A DNA stretch of 64,000 bases, from positions 2,108,001 to 2,172,000 of the forward strand of contig CAWHKC010000004.1 of NCBI GenBank assembly GCA_963829835.1. Direction: 5' to 3'. Shown piece by piece: positions 1 through 8,917 of the stretch (within the stretch, counting starts at the first letter, position 1; every line of letters starts with the position of its first letter). Source of the DNA: Berkiella sp963829835. Its GTDB lineage: Bacteria > Pseudomonadota > Gammaproteobacteria > Berkiellales > Berkiellaceae. The notes beneath the pieces are model-generated. The model had not been told where the DNA came from. It made no database searches and saw only the letters and a list, made by a program, of their open reading frames with translations. Both the position numbers and the translations under genes were made by a program.

Positions 1-1040
1 TAAAAGCACAAAAAGAAGCAGAAGATAAAAAACGACAAGAGCAAATACTAGAGGCAAATCGTAAAGCCGAAGAAGCAATGAAGCTCAAGCCCGTGCAAGA
101 TGAATTTACGAAAGATATAGATATTTTAACTTCAGAATATAAAGCTTCAAATGAAGCAGCAAATGCAAAAAGAGATAGCTTTAAGGCTGCTATTTTAAAT
201 GAATTGAAGCAGATGGATCTACCCCTGAATTCTTTATATGAAACTGCGATGGATTTTATTGATAAACCAAACCAAGCTTCTCAAGAAAAGGTTTGGGCAG
301 TCCTGAGTAAGATAAAAGTAAATGCTGATGATGCAGCCAGCTTAGAGAAGTGTTTTAAATATTTTGATGATATAAAAGCTGTATTAGAGCTTCAAGCGAT
401 AGCGTATCGAAAAATGGCCACGATTGAGGAGAAAAATTTATCTAAACTTCCAGCAAACAGCGAGGAATGGATTAAAAAAGAAAAAGAATGTAAAGAACAA
501 TTTTTGAAAGCTGAAAAATGCCAAGAACTGGTTAAACGGTTAGACAACTTTAAAGTTGGATTAAAGCAAGTTCAATCTGAGATCAAGCAAGATGAAATGA
601 AAGTGCAAGCTAAGCAAATTACACCAGAAGCTGCGAAAGATCGCAGAAAGGCATCGGTTGAATCCGTTATAAAAGATATGTGTAATAAATATTCAGGTGA
701 TCTTAGCGTTGAAATTCAATATCAACAACACGCAAAAGATAGAAAAGGCGTTAAAAAATTACTTTTTGCTCATGGTGGTGTAGATCCTAAACGACAAATA
801 CAAATCGATGAATTACAAAAAATGATTAATATGCTTAAAACTTATCCTACCCTTGAGAGTCTGGCAAACTTATCTGATAAGATCACAGAGCTTAAAAAAG
901 AGGTCCGTGATGGGAAGTTAGGAAAATCTTCACTGAGTAAAGTATTAAATGCTTTAGAAAAAGACGTTGCTGCTACTAGCCAACGATTACAAAACTTAGA
1001 TACCGGCGTCGCACGAAGACAAAAAATGACTGGTCACTAA
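1..1040 (+). CDS. Coiled-coil protein, 5' end outside the window
   Basis: The reading frame is open from the first bases of the window: codons from position 3 onward encode a charged heptad-like stretch that runs straight into the first in-window Met at 78, so the true start lies upstream. About 345 residues are visible. They are rich in Lys, Glu, Gln and Ala and predicted to be largely helical and coiled-coil, with no signal peptide or membrane segment and no enzyme motif I recognise. The C-terminus ends with a basic stretch before the stop. Highly charged helical proteins of this kind are common among secreted effectors of Legionellales, so that role is possible, but nothing in the sequence proves it. 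Confidence 0.7.
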   Translation, partial: KAQKEAEDKKRQEQILEANRKAEEAMKLKPVQDEFTKDIDILTSEYKASNEAANAKRDSFKAAILNELKQMDLPLNSLYETAMDFIDKPNQASQEKVWAVLSKIKVNADDAASLEKCFKYFDDIKAVLELQAIAYRKMATIEEKNLSKLPANSEEWIKKEKECKEQFLKAEKCQELVKRLDNFKVGLKQVQSEIKQDEMKVQAKQITPEAAKDRRKASVESVIKDMCNKYSGDLSVEIQYQQHAKDRKGVKKLLFAHGGVDPKRQIQIDELQKMINMLKTYPTLESLANLSDKITELKKEVRDGKLGKSSLSKVLNALEKDVAATSQRLQNLDTGVARRQKMTGH

Positions 1041-1098
1041 ATCAAAGCTCCGTGTATGTAAGCTTAAACCTTTGGAACTCCTCGCGTTATTTAATGTC

Positions 1099-1126
1099 TT
1101 ACTTTTACGAAAAAATTAAAAAGTAA
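1099..1126. terminator. AT-rich inverted repeat after the coiled-coil gene
   Basis: Perfect 8-bp arms (ttactttt / aaaagtaa) enclose an A-rich loop, about 60 bases past the stop of the upstream gene and before the aldo/keto reductase. It could be a weak terminator. There is no GC-rich stem, so this is tentative. Confidence 0.25.
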
Positions 1127-1182
1127 TCTGTGTAGAGAATCATTGGATAAATACATAGCAAATAATTAATAAGAGGATTACC

Positions 1183-2172
1183 ATGGAAACACTTAATATT
1201 CCCTCTTTGTCTATAAAACCATCACGAATTTGTTTAGGCACCTGGGCTATTGGTGGCTGGGCCTGGGGTGGAACAGATGAAAAAGAGTCGATTAATACCA
1301 TTCTTAAAGCATTTGAGAAAGGTATAACAATAATTGATACAGCGCCCGTGTATGGGTTTGGGGTTTCAGAAGAAATCGTTGGTAAAGCTTTAAAAGCATA
1401 TGGGGCAAGAGATAGCATTATCCTTGCAACAAAAGCAGGATTGGAATGGAATGATGGCAAAATTACTCGAAATTCATCTCCCGCAAGATTAAAAAAGGAA
1501 CTAGAAGATTCTCTAAAGCGTCTACAAACCCATTATATTGACATCTATCAAATCCACTGGCCAGATGAATCTGTTCCCTTTGAAGAGACGGCGCAAACTT
1601 TGCTCGATTTCCAAAAACAAGGAAAAATAAAAGCGATAGGTGTCAGCAATTTTTCGCCAAGCCAAATACAAGCCTTTAGAAAAACGGCTCCTATCCATAC
1701 TTCTCAAGATCCATTTAATCTGTTTGAACGTGCCATTGAAAAAGAAACTTTTTCGTATACTGAAAAAAATGGCATTAGTACTCTTGCTTATGGTTCCATC
1801 TGTCGAGGCTTATTAAGCGGGAAAATGAATGCGCAGACTACCTTTAAAGGAGATGATTTGAGAAAGAATGATCCAAAGTTTCAAAAACCATTATTTTTAG
1901 AATATATAAGTGCAGTTGAAGCGTTAAACAAGTTTGCCAGAGAAAATTACAATAAGAGTGTATTGGCATTATCTATACGGTGGGTTTTAGATAAAGGTCA
2001 TACTATTGCACTTTGGGGTGCTCGTCATCCAAATCAGCTTGATGATATAGATGAAGTGATGGGGTGGAAACTGGATGAAAAAGCGTTTAAAGAAATTGAT
2101 AGGATTCTAAACGAGCACGTAAAACACCCAGTGGGACCTGAATTTATGGCCCCCCCATCTAGGAAGAAATAA
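1183..2172 (+). CDS. Aldo/keto reductase
   Basis: A 329-residue NAD(P)H-dependent oxidoreductase of the aldo/keto reductase superfamily, cytoplasmic, with a TIM-barrel fold. The catalytic tetrad expected for the family is visible: Asp52 and Tyr57 (in DTAPVYGFG), Lys84 (in TKAGLEW) and His125 (in IHWPD). The family motif GVSNFS follows around residues 150-156. The length is typical. The start is supported by an AGAGG ribosome-binding site shortly upstream of the ATG. It stands alone, with 140 bases of non-coding sequence before it and the ankyrin gene after it. The substrate cannot be deduced; these enzymes reduce aldehydes and ketones. Confidence 0.93.
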   Translation: METLNIPSLSIKPSRICLGTWAIGGWAWGGTDEKESINTILKAFEKGITIIDTAPVYGFGVSEEIVGKALKAYGARDSIILATKAGLEWNDGKITRNSSPARLKKELEDSLKRLQTHYIDIYQIHWPDESVPFEETAQTLLDFQKQGKIKAIGVSNFSPSQIQAFRKTAPIHTSQDPFNLFERAIEKETFSYTEKNGISTLAYGSICRGLLSGKMNAQTTFKGDDLRKNDPKFQKPLFLEYISAVEALNKFARENYNKSVLALSIRWVLDKGHTIALWGARHPNQLDDIDEVMGWKLDEKAFKEIDRILNEHVKHPVGPEFMAPPSRKK

Positions 2173-2258
2173 TATAAAGAATAGGAGTTCACCCAAGCAT
2201 CCAACAGAGCGTTTATACTCATTTGTAATACCCTTACAACCAATGGTGCTGTAAATTT

Positions 2259-3749
2259 ATGCGCTTGGAAAAAAGTCGCTTTAATATAAACGAAACACAC
2301 ACTATTAATCCAGTCCTATATACGTTACCAAAAAGTGTATTAATTGAATTACTGTTCCCGTTATTGGAACCTGATTTACTTGCCAAAATACATGCTATTA
2401 ATTTTGAATTTAATACTTTGGTTGAAAATAAATCAATTTGGCAAGAATTCTGTGATAAATATTTTCCTTATCTTTTACAAACCAAGCCACAAGCGTATCA
2501 AAACAATCCCAAAAGCCTATTTTTAAAAGAGATCAAAAAGTTAAAAAATATAAAAATATCAGGTCTTTCAAAAAGTGAAACAATGTGCTTACTCTTTTCA
2601 AGTTTAACTGGCAATCTTGATGTGATTGATACATCACCTCTCTCATCTGAAGATAAGCGCGATCTTTTTATTTTAGCTGCCGGAAATGGCCATATCGATG
2701 CTTTAAATAGATTGGATGTGGGGGGCACTATTGAGGCATTTATTAAGGCCTCATCCAATGGAAATGTGAACGTTGCGGTTTGGTTCCTAGAGAATCAATT
2801 TAAAATGACAGCCAAAGCAATTGAGCAAGCATTTGAGGCTGCTTCAGGTCAAGGGCATTTAGGCGTTGTTCGAAGTATTTTACAATATGAGAAAAATACA
2901 ATGTCTACAGATGTTAAAGGGCAGGCTGTACAAAATGCGGCAGCAAATGGACATAGTAAAGTTTTGAAAGTGTTGCTAAATGAATTTCAACATGAGATTA
3001 CCGCAGGATTCTTAGGGAGAGCATTAGAAGAGGCTGCAGAAAAAGGGCATGCTAAAGCCATTCAAACACTTTTTGAACATGCATATAACCAGATAAACTA
3101 TAGCAGTAAAAGTCGAGCGATTAATTTAGCAGCTCAGCATTGCAACTTGAGTGTTGTAAAGTACCTTTTGGATTCTCCACACGCGCAAATTAATAGTGTA
3201 GATAAGGGAAGTGCTCTTAATTATGCTTCTGAAATTGGCGCTGTCGACATTGTGAAATGCCTTTTACAACAAGTAGGTAATGAAATTGACAATGTTGATA
3301 AAGAAAGTGCTTTGACATTGGCAGCTTCTAAAGGTTACCTAACAGTCGTGCAATGCATTTTAGAAAATGCTGGTAATGACATTCATATTGAAGATAAAAA
3401 TCAGGCTTCAAGAATAGCTGAAAATTATGGTCATGGATCGGTGGTGAATGCTTTTAATCAGTACAATTTAGGGAATGTATTTAAAGATGCAGCTGGTTAT
3501 GGACAATTTGAAATGGTGCAATGGTTATTAGAACAAACAGGAAATGAAATTTCAACTGTTTATAAAGGGCAGGCATTAGAAAGCGCAGCCAAAATGGGGT
3601 ATTCAGATGTGGTGAAATATCTATTAGAGGAAGCGGGCAGCGAAATCGATGTTTCCTATCAATCCAAGGCTGCACAATTAGCGCAAGAAGCAGGATTTGA
3701 ATCGATTGTTGCGCTTATAGAAGAACTAGGAACTAAGAAAGTAAACTAA
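2259..3749 (+). CDS. F-box-like and ankyrin-repeat protein, candidate effector
   Basis: 496 residues. Residues about 22-66 match the F-box pattern: LP at 23-24, a leucine-rich helix, then a SIWQEFCDKYFP end with Trp61. From about residue 110 to the end run about 12 ankyrin-type repeats of 32-36 residues, such as AAANGHSKVLKVLLNEF and AAKMGYSDVVKYLLEEAG. No signal peptide or membrane segment. F-box proteins recruit substrates to host SCF ubiquitin ligases, and F-box plus ankyrin is the layout of Legionella AnkB/LegAU13-type effectors. The ATG has no clear Shine-Dalgarno sequence, so the start is uncertain by a few codons. The effector role is inferred from domains alone; no Dot/Icm genes are in the window. 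Confidence 0.85.
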   Translation: MRLEKSRFNINETHTINPVLYTLPKSVLIELLFPLLEPDLLAKIHAINFEFNTLVENKSIWQEFCDKYFPYLLQTKPQAYQNNPKSLFLKEIKKLKNIKISGLSKSETMCLLFSSLTGNLDVIDTSPLSSEDKRDLFILAAGNGHIDALNRLDVGGTIEAFIKASSNGNVNVAVWFLENQFKMTAKAIEQAFEAASGQGHLGVVRSILQYEKNTMSTDVKGQAVQNAAANGHSKVLKVLLNEFQHEITAGFLGRALEEAAEKGHAKAIQTLFEHAYNQINYSSKSRAINLAAQHCNLSVVKYLLDSPHAQINSVDKGSALNYASEIGAVDIVKCLLQQVGNEIDNVDKESALTLAASKGYLTVVQCILENAGNDIHIEDKNQASRIAENYGHGSVVNAFNQYNLGNVFKDAAGYGQFEMVQWLLEQTGNEISTVYKGQALESAAKMGYSDVVKYLLEEAGSEIDVSYQSKAAQLAQEAGFESIVALIEELGTKKVN

Positions 3750-3981
3750 ACTTTTTTCTTATGTGGTCTGTACTCTTTGTCAGTATTATATTGCTTCGCC
3801 AAAACTTGCCTTTATGAAATAAACTCCTTTAATAACAAGTGATTAATGCTTTCGCTGTAGTGCAAAACATCTTTTTGCTGACTTTAGAAATCGCTTGTGT
3901 CATGGTTATGAAGTTGCGAGATTATCTTGCAACGTTGTAAGAATATATCCGATCAGCGTTTGAGAGAACAAGGAGATTGAT

Positions 3982-5007
3982 ATGTCTACAGATGGACCTG
4001 CCTCAAGTAGTGAAGAATTAGCAACGAAAGGTTTAGATAGAGTTAAGCCTGAAGCTTTACAGAAATTTAAAGATAGTCTTAAAGCAATAAAGCCATCGAA
4101 TAAATCAGACGAATTAAAACATGTAAAACCAGAAGCACTAGCAGCACTTAAGCAAAAGCTTCATCCAGTTGTAGAAGCAGTAACTGCTGTCACAACGGGA
4201 CCGGTGAAAGATCCTGCGGTAATATTTCCACATACAACAGCAGAAAAGAAGAAAGGAAGTGAACATCCTCTTCATCAATTTAGCAGTTCCTTAAAAGATG
4301 CTCCCGATAATCCAATCGCACCCAAATCACAAATTATTCGTAAGGAGGGTAAATTGGGTGAATACTCGGCAAAGAGCATTTCTCAAGGTGAGGCTCAAAC
4401 GCTTAATGACTATTTATCAGATCTTAAGTTGATGGATCTTGATGAAGCAAAACATCAAGCCGTGCTTCAGGTCAAAGCAAAGATTGAAGATCAAAAGACC
4501 CAATTAGCTTTGGAAACATTAGAACAGCAATTTCAAAGATTGGGTTTAAAAGAAGCACCACTTCCTCCCGCAGCGCCGCAAGTTGAAAAGAAATCAGGAT
4601 TATTTAGCGCTTTTTCATGGTCTACGCAAACTCCTGCTAAAACAGCCTTTGAAGTTCATAACGAAGAGAAAGCAGTTAAGGCCAAGCTTTTAAATAGTGA
4701 AATGTTAAAACGGCAAGCCTTTGCATCATCTCATCAACATGAACCAGATATTCAACATGTTCTGGATAAAAGAGATTCAGCTCTTAAAGCAGAGATGAGT
4801 AAAATCGATAGAGAGTACACCTCATGGATGGGCGGTAGCCGCAAAGCTGAAATTGAGAAAAGTAAAGCCACATTATTGCCCATGTTGAAAGCGCATCGAG
4901 GTAATGCCCAAAGGATGATTCCTATACCATTTGAGCAACAAGAATTGAGTGAAGCATGGCATAAATCAGATCAGTACACTCAATATCAGCAGAGAAAATT
5001 AAAGTAA
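3982..5007 (+). CDS. Lysine-rich hypothetical protein with a duplicated VKPEAL motif
   Basis: 341 residues, preceded by a good ribosome-binding site (AAGGAG). The N-terminal 60 residues hold a short internal duplication: RVKPEALQKFKDSL and HVKPEALAALKQKL. The rest is charged, helical and Gln/Lys-rich with a proline-containing hinge near residue 195. No signal peptide, membrane segment or catalytic motif is seen. Unrecognised. It lies alone between the ankyrin gene and riboflavin synthase, separated by 230 bases from the former. Composition resembles cytoplasmic or translocated coiled-coil proteins; function unknown. Confidence 0.75.
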   Translation: MSTDGPASSSEELATKGLDRVKPEALQKFKDSLKAIKPSNKSDELKHVKPEALAALKQKLHPVVEAVTAVTTGPVKDPAVIFPHTTAEKKKGSEHPLHQFSSSLKDAPDNPIAPKSQIIRKEGKLGEYSAKSISQGEAQTLNDYLSDLKLMDLDEAKHQAVLQVKAKIEDQKTQLALETLEQQFQRLGLKEAPLPPAAPQVEKKSGLFSAFSWSTQTPAKTAFEVHNEEKAVKAKLLNSEMLKRQAFASSHQHEPDIQHVLDKRDSALKAEMSKIDREYTSWMGGSRKAEIEKSKATLLPMLKAHRGNAQRMIPIPFEQQELSEAWHKSDQYTQYQQRKLK

Positions 5008-5016
5008 TCAATGTAG

Positions 5017-5074
5017 GGTGGGCAAAACGACCTGTCGTCCGTAGCTCTTAGCGTAGGAGGAAAGTGTGCCCACC
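5017..5074. repeat. Short palindromic intergenic repeat
   Basis: 8-bp inverted arms GGTGGGCA (5017-5024) and TGCCCACC (5067-5074) enclose a region with a smaller hairpin (acga/tcgt). It lies between the convergent ends of the hypothetical gene and ribE, where it may act as a bidirectional terminator. The form resembles dispersed palindromic repeats of Legionellales genomes, but no second copy is seen here. Confidence 0.5.
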
Positions 5075-5083
5075 ATTTTGGTT

Positions 5084-5701
5084 CTAGAGATTTCTTGCGG
5101 CTAAAACTCTTTCCACAGTATCCACAATTGCCTGCGTTTGACTATCAATTTCAATATTAATCCGCTCACCCTCACTGGCAAAACCAAAAGTAGTGGCTCT
5201 TAAGGTTTCTGGAATCAAATGAACGGTAAATGATCCTTTAGGATCAGTATCTACGACAGTGAGACTGACACCATTTAGGGCAATATAACCTTTAGGTAGA
5301 ATATATTTCATCCAGTCAGGAGAGCAGGAAATGGTGAGGATCCGTTGTTCTTTCGAAGGAACAGCGATATTGCTAATGGTGGCTGTTCCAATGATATGCC
5401 CTGATAATAAATGACCGCCTATTTCATCACTCATTTTGGCAGCACGTTCAAAGTTAACTAATTGCCCTTGGGTCAGAAATTTAACGGTAGTACGTTTAAG
5501 GGTTTCTTCCATAGCATCAAAGGCGATTTCATCTTCATTGATGGAAACGACCGTTTGGCAGATCCCATGGACACTAATACTCGCTCCAATAACAAGCCCG
5601 TGCAGTAAATGTGAAGGAACTTTTAGTGCATATTGTGCTAAAAGTGGTGAATGCTCCACCCATGACACTTTTACTGTGCTTTGAACGATACCAGTAAACA
5701 T
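5084..5701 (-). CDS. ribE: Riboflavin synthase alpha subunit
   Basis: Catalyses dismutation of two 6,7-dimethyl-8-ribityllumazine molecules to riboflavin. The 205-residue protein starts MFTGIVQ, the invariant N-terminus of the family, and has two lumazine-binding repeats. The first contains MEETLKRTT and GGHLLSGHI; the second repeats the pattern with ALNGVSLTVV and LIPETLRATT. An upstream in-frame Met at 5734 is rejected because the MFTGIVQ start has GGAGAG seven bases before it. It is a single gene here, away from other rib genes. No FMN riboswitch is seen upstream. Confidence 0.96.
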   Translation of the reverse strand: MFTGIVQSTVKVSWVEHSPLLAQYALKVPSHLLHGLVIGASISVHGICQTVVSINEDEIAFDAMEETLKRTTVKFLTQGQLVNFERAAKMSDEIGGHLLSGHIIGTATISNIAVPSKEQRILTISCSPDWMKYILPKGYIALNGVSLTVVDTDPKGSFTVHLIPETLRATTFGFASEGERINIEIDSQTQAIVDTVERVLAARNL

Positions 5702-5840
5702 CTTCTCTCCAAATACAATCCCGTAAGGGATCATTAACTAGGTTTCAACTTACTAAACAATTAAAAAGTACCGATAGGGATCCTTTTACTTTTTTTCTAT
5801 GCTAAACTACTTAAATATTCCCGTACGGTGCTCTATCACT

Positions 5841-6086
5841 ATGAAAATAATTAGCTCTTCGCGCCAATTTGGTAACCTTATTAAAAGGGTACGTAAGGCC
5901 ATCCATATGACCCAGAAGGAACTTGCAGCAGCCTGTGGCACGGGAATTCGATTTATCCAAGATCTTGAGAAGGGTAAAGCATCTTGCGAATTAGATAAAG
6001 CTTTGATGGTAGCAAGCATGCTAGGTATACGCATAGATGCACGCTTACCGCTGCTACAAGAGGATAAATCTCATGGAGGAAAATAA
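5841..6086 (+). CDS. HipB-like helix-turn-helix antitoxin
   Basis: An 81-residue DNA-binding protein with an Xre/Cro helix-turn-helix: MTQKELAAACGTGIRFIQDL at about residues 24-43, followed by a helix and IRIDARLPL. In HipBA modules this protein neutralises the HipA kinase and represses the operon. The start at 5841 (MKIISSS) gives the usual HipB length; a Met at 5799 in the same frame would add 14 atypical residues. Neither has a strong ribosome-binding site. It overlaps the start of hipA by 14 bases, indicating translational coupling. Upstream at about 5762-5801 there are AAAAAGTA/TACTTTTT arms that could be an operator. Confidence 0.85.
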   Translation: MKIISSSRQFGNLIKRVRKAIHMTQKELAAACGTGIRFIQDLEKGKASCELDKALMVASMLGIRIDARLPLLQEDKSHGGK

Positions 6087-7310
6087 GCTCTATGTTCGAC
6101 TGTTTGGTAAGCCGGCTGGGATTTTGGAATTCAATCATAAAAAAAAGATGCACTTTTCTTATTTAAAGGATGCAACTCATCCCCTGTCTCTTTCCATGCC
6201 ACTGAGTGAAAAGTCTTTTGATCATCAGCATTGTTATCCCTATTTTGCAGGATTGATGCCAGAAGGAGATAAAATACATTATTCACTTAGTAAAATGCTC
6301 GGAATAGATTCAAATAACACTTTTGATATGTTACAAATCCTTGGGTATGACTGCGCAGGTGCAATTTCATTTCATCTTCTATCAGAAGCGATTGAGCCAT
6401 GTGATACTTCGAGGCTTAAGGGTGACGTTCTCTCAGAAAAGGAATTAGCCCATCGTTTACAGACCTTACCGCAAGCTCCTTTTTTTATTGATCACGAAGG
6501 TTTTAGAATGTCCCTATCTGGTGTTCAAGATAAAGTGGCAGTTTGCTTGATCGATGGTAAAGCAGCCATGCCTGAAAAAGGGTGTTTTACAACCCATATC
6601 ATAAAACCTGCTATTGCGCCTTTCGAAGAATTAGTCTGGAATGAATTTTTTTGTATGCGTCTTGGGCAACGTTTAGATCTGCAAATGGCAGAAATTGAGC
6701 TACGCAAAGCAGCCAATATAGATTACCTATTAATCAAACGGTTTGATAGAGAAATTCAAGGGGATACTATAAAGCATTATCATCAAGAAGACTTTTGCCA
6801 AGCATTAGGTATTGCGCCTTCTCATAAGTTTCAAAAGGATGGGGGGCCAAGCTTTAAAGGTTGTTTTAATTTACTACAAAAAACAAATATTCCCGCAATT
6901 GAACGCAATCGTTTTATGAAAATGATTATATTCAATTATCTCTTAGGAAATACCAATGCCCATGGTAAAAATTATTCCTTAATTTATTTATCACCAAAAC
7001 ATTTACAGTTAGCTCCCTTTTATGATGTGACATGCATGATAGGGAATTCATCGAATCAAATGGCAATGAAGGTGGGGGGATCTTTGATAAAGAAGAGATC
7101 AATGCATCACATTGGCAATTATTGTGTCAAAAAAGAGGCTATTCTTATCCTGCATTCAAAGAAATGTTTACGCAGCAGATCGAATTGATTTTAGAGGTAG
7201 CTAAAGATGAAAGAAATCATTTTAAAGCGATGGGTTATGATCTTGAAGTGGTCGATAAGATAGTGAAAATGATCCAGAAAAATTGTCAGCAGGTAAAATT
7301 AAGTTTTTGA
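6073..7310 (+). pseudogene. HipA-like Ser/Thr kinase toxin, frameshifted and with a substituted catalytic Asp
   Basis: The coding frame from the ATG at 6073 gives the HipA N-terminal domain (YVRLFGKPAG, MPLSEKSF, FAGLMPEGD) and most of the kinase domain (SLSGVQDK, HIIKPA, LLIKRFDR, FYDVT). It then loses register at a run of six G at 7074-7079. Reading continues correctly in the -1 frame (FDKEEINASHWQLLC) to a stop at 7310; without a shift it ends at 7188. The sequence G GGG GGA has the form of a -1 slippery heptamer, so recoding is possible, but loss of one G is the simpler explanation. In addition, the usual GNTDAHxKN catalytic loop reads GNTNAHGKN: Asn295 replaces the catalytic Asp. Both changes argue for an inactive toxin. 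The end overlaps the kinase gene on the other strand by 12 bases. Confidence 0.85.
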
Positions 7311-8855
7311 TGCTTCTTTAGGTTCTAGGGGCAAACTCACCAGGAATGTAGTTCCTGCACCTGGTTCTGATTGCACCTCAATTTTGCCACCATGCTTTTG
7401 AATAATGCCATAGGATATTGAAAGTCCAAGTCCCGTGCCAACACCGACCGGTTTTGTTGTGAAGAAAGGTTCAAATATACTATTAATATTTTCTTTAGGT
7501 ATTCCACGTCCTGTATCCGAAATCGAGATGCAAATATCGGATTTGTTTAAAAAGGTTTTGATTGTAATCAATCCTTTAGTTTCTATGGCATGAGAAGCAT
7601 TTACCAACAAATTCATAAAAACTTGATTCAATTGGCCGGCATTACATTTGATGGCAGGCAGTTCAGAAAATTCTTTTTTTAATTCACACTTGTATTTAAG
7701 TTCATTCCACATCATTTTTAAAGTTGATTCAATGCAATCATTTACGTTTGCTTCTTTATATTCTGCTTCATTTAATCTGGCGAAGGATTTAAGTCCAGAA
7801 ACAATTTCACTTACGCGGCGCACACCTTCTAAAGATTCTGTAGCGAGATTATCAATATCTTCAAGAACGATTCCAATTTTTTCACTGTCCTTGTCGTATT
7901 TTTCTTTTTCATTTAAATCACCTGAGAATTGATTCAATACCTTGTCAAAAAACTGTTGACGAGATTCTCTAACGCCATTATAAAATTGAACATACTTTTT
8001 TAGGACACGTAAATTGCTTTCTAAATAGGCAATTGGATTATTAATTTCATGAGCAACCCCAGCAGCTAATTGTCCAAGCGAAGCCATTTTTGAAGAATGG
8101 GTTAATTGCATTTGAATTTGTTTTATCTCAGCAAGTGCTTTTTCCAGTTCAATATTTTTTGTTTTTAAAGTTTTCTCTGATATTTTTCTTTCTAGAACAG
8201 TATTGATATGCGAAGCGGAGTTTATTACAAAATTGAGGTACTGTTTTCTATCAGGTTGTTCGATGCCCGAAAAGAATTCAGCGATAGCAAATATTTCACC
8301 TTCATGGAATAGGGGAACAGCAAATGCGTTTTTGAGTTCAACTTTTTGACATACGTCAATTCTTGCAAAAGGAATTATTTCATAAAAATTTTGCACTGCT
8401 AAATTATGTACTGATACAGGCTCAGATTTTTCGACCACCTTCCCAGGTAAGCCTTCACCAACTTTAAAGGAAGTCATCATGGTTTTCTCAACAAAAAGTT
8501 TATACTTTTCCTCATTTTCTATAAACCAAATATCACTTGGAACAATATACTCATCATTTGGATTATTTTGTTTAATCTCATGATCTAAAAAATAAATATG
8601 CCCTATAGGCCATTTGCAAAACTTACAAACCTCGTTAAGATATTTTTTTAATGAGTCATTGAGGTCTGTGTCATCTTTTTGGACATATTCAATTAGCACC
8701 ATCAAAAGGCCCAGCGCATCATTTTTAAATTTTAATATCTTATTTTTGTTTTTTAATTTTTCATTAGACTGAAAAAGTTCTTTTGACATGCTTTCAAGTA
8801 AATTTTCAGCTTTCTTTCTGGCTGCTTTCTCTCTTTGGTACATTTCATCTGACAT
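7299..8855 (-). CDS. GAF-domain sensor histidine kinase (soluble)
   Basis: 518 residues without membrane segments, so a cytoplasmic sensor. An N-terminal coiled coil (1-50) is followed by a GAF domain (about 50-225, with GEGLPGKV and NAFAVPLF), a linker coiled coil, and the HisKA/HATPase core. The H-box is GQLAAGVAHEINNPIAYLES with His269 as phosphoacceptor. The N-box NQVFMNLLVNASHAI, G1 DTGRGI, F-box FEPFFTTK and G2 GTGLGLSI are all intact, so the kinase should be active. It is the last gene of a three-gene operon, 62 bases after the HD-GYP regulator, and is the likely phosphodonor for both regulators. The input ligand is unknown. Confidence 0.93.
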   Translation of the reverse strand: MSDEMYQREKAARKKAENLLESMSKELFQSNEKLKNKNKILKFKNDALGLLMVLIEYVQKDDTDLNDSLKKYLNEVCKFCKWPIGHIYFLDHEIKQNNPNDEYIVPSDIWFIENEEKYKLFVEKTMMTSFKVGEGLPGKVVEKSEPVSVHNLAVQNFYEIIPFARIDVCQKVELKNAFAVPLFHEGEIFAIAEFFSGIEQPDRKQYLNFVINSASHINTVLERKISEKTLKTKNIELEKALAEIKQIQMQLTHSSKMASLGQLAAGVAHEINNPIAYLESNLRVLKKYVQFYNGVRESRQQFFDKVLNQFSGDLNEKEKYDKDSEKIGIVLEDIDNLATESLEGVRRVSEIVSGLKSFARLNEAEYKEANVNDCIESTLKMMWNELKYKCELKKEFSELPAIKCNAGQLNQVFMNLLVNASHAIETKGLITIKTFLNKSDICISISDTGRGIPKENINSIFEPFFTTKPVGVGTGLGLSISYGIIQKHGGKIEVQSEPGAGTTFLVSLPLEPKEASKT

Positions 8856-8917
8856 GCGTTAAACCTTATTCAATGTGAACCAGTTCTATTCTTGTATACC
8901 TCTAAAATTAGTTGGTT

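Noticed and set aside
5735..5840. FMN riboswitch near ribE
   Set aside because: The conserved RFN core is absent upstream of the ribE start.
7032..7310. Apparent separate gene at the end of hipA
   Set aside because: It continues the HipA fold in the -1 frame and is included in the hipA entry.
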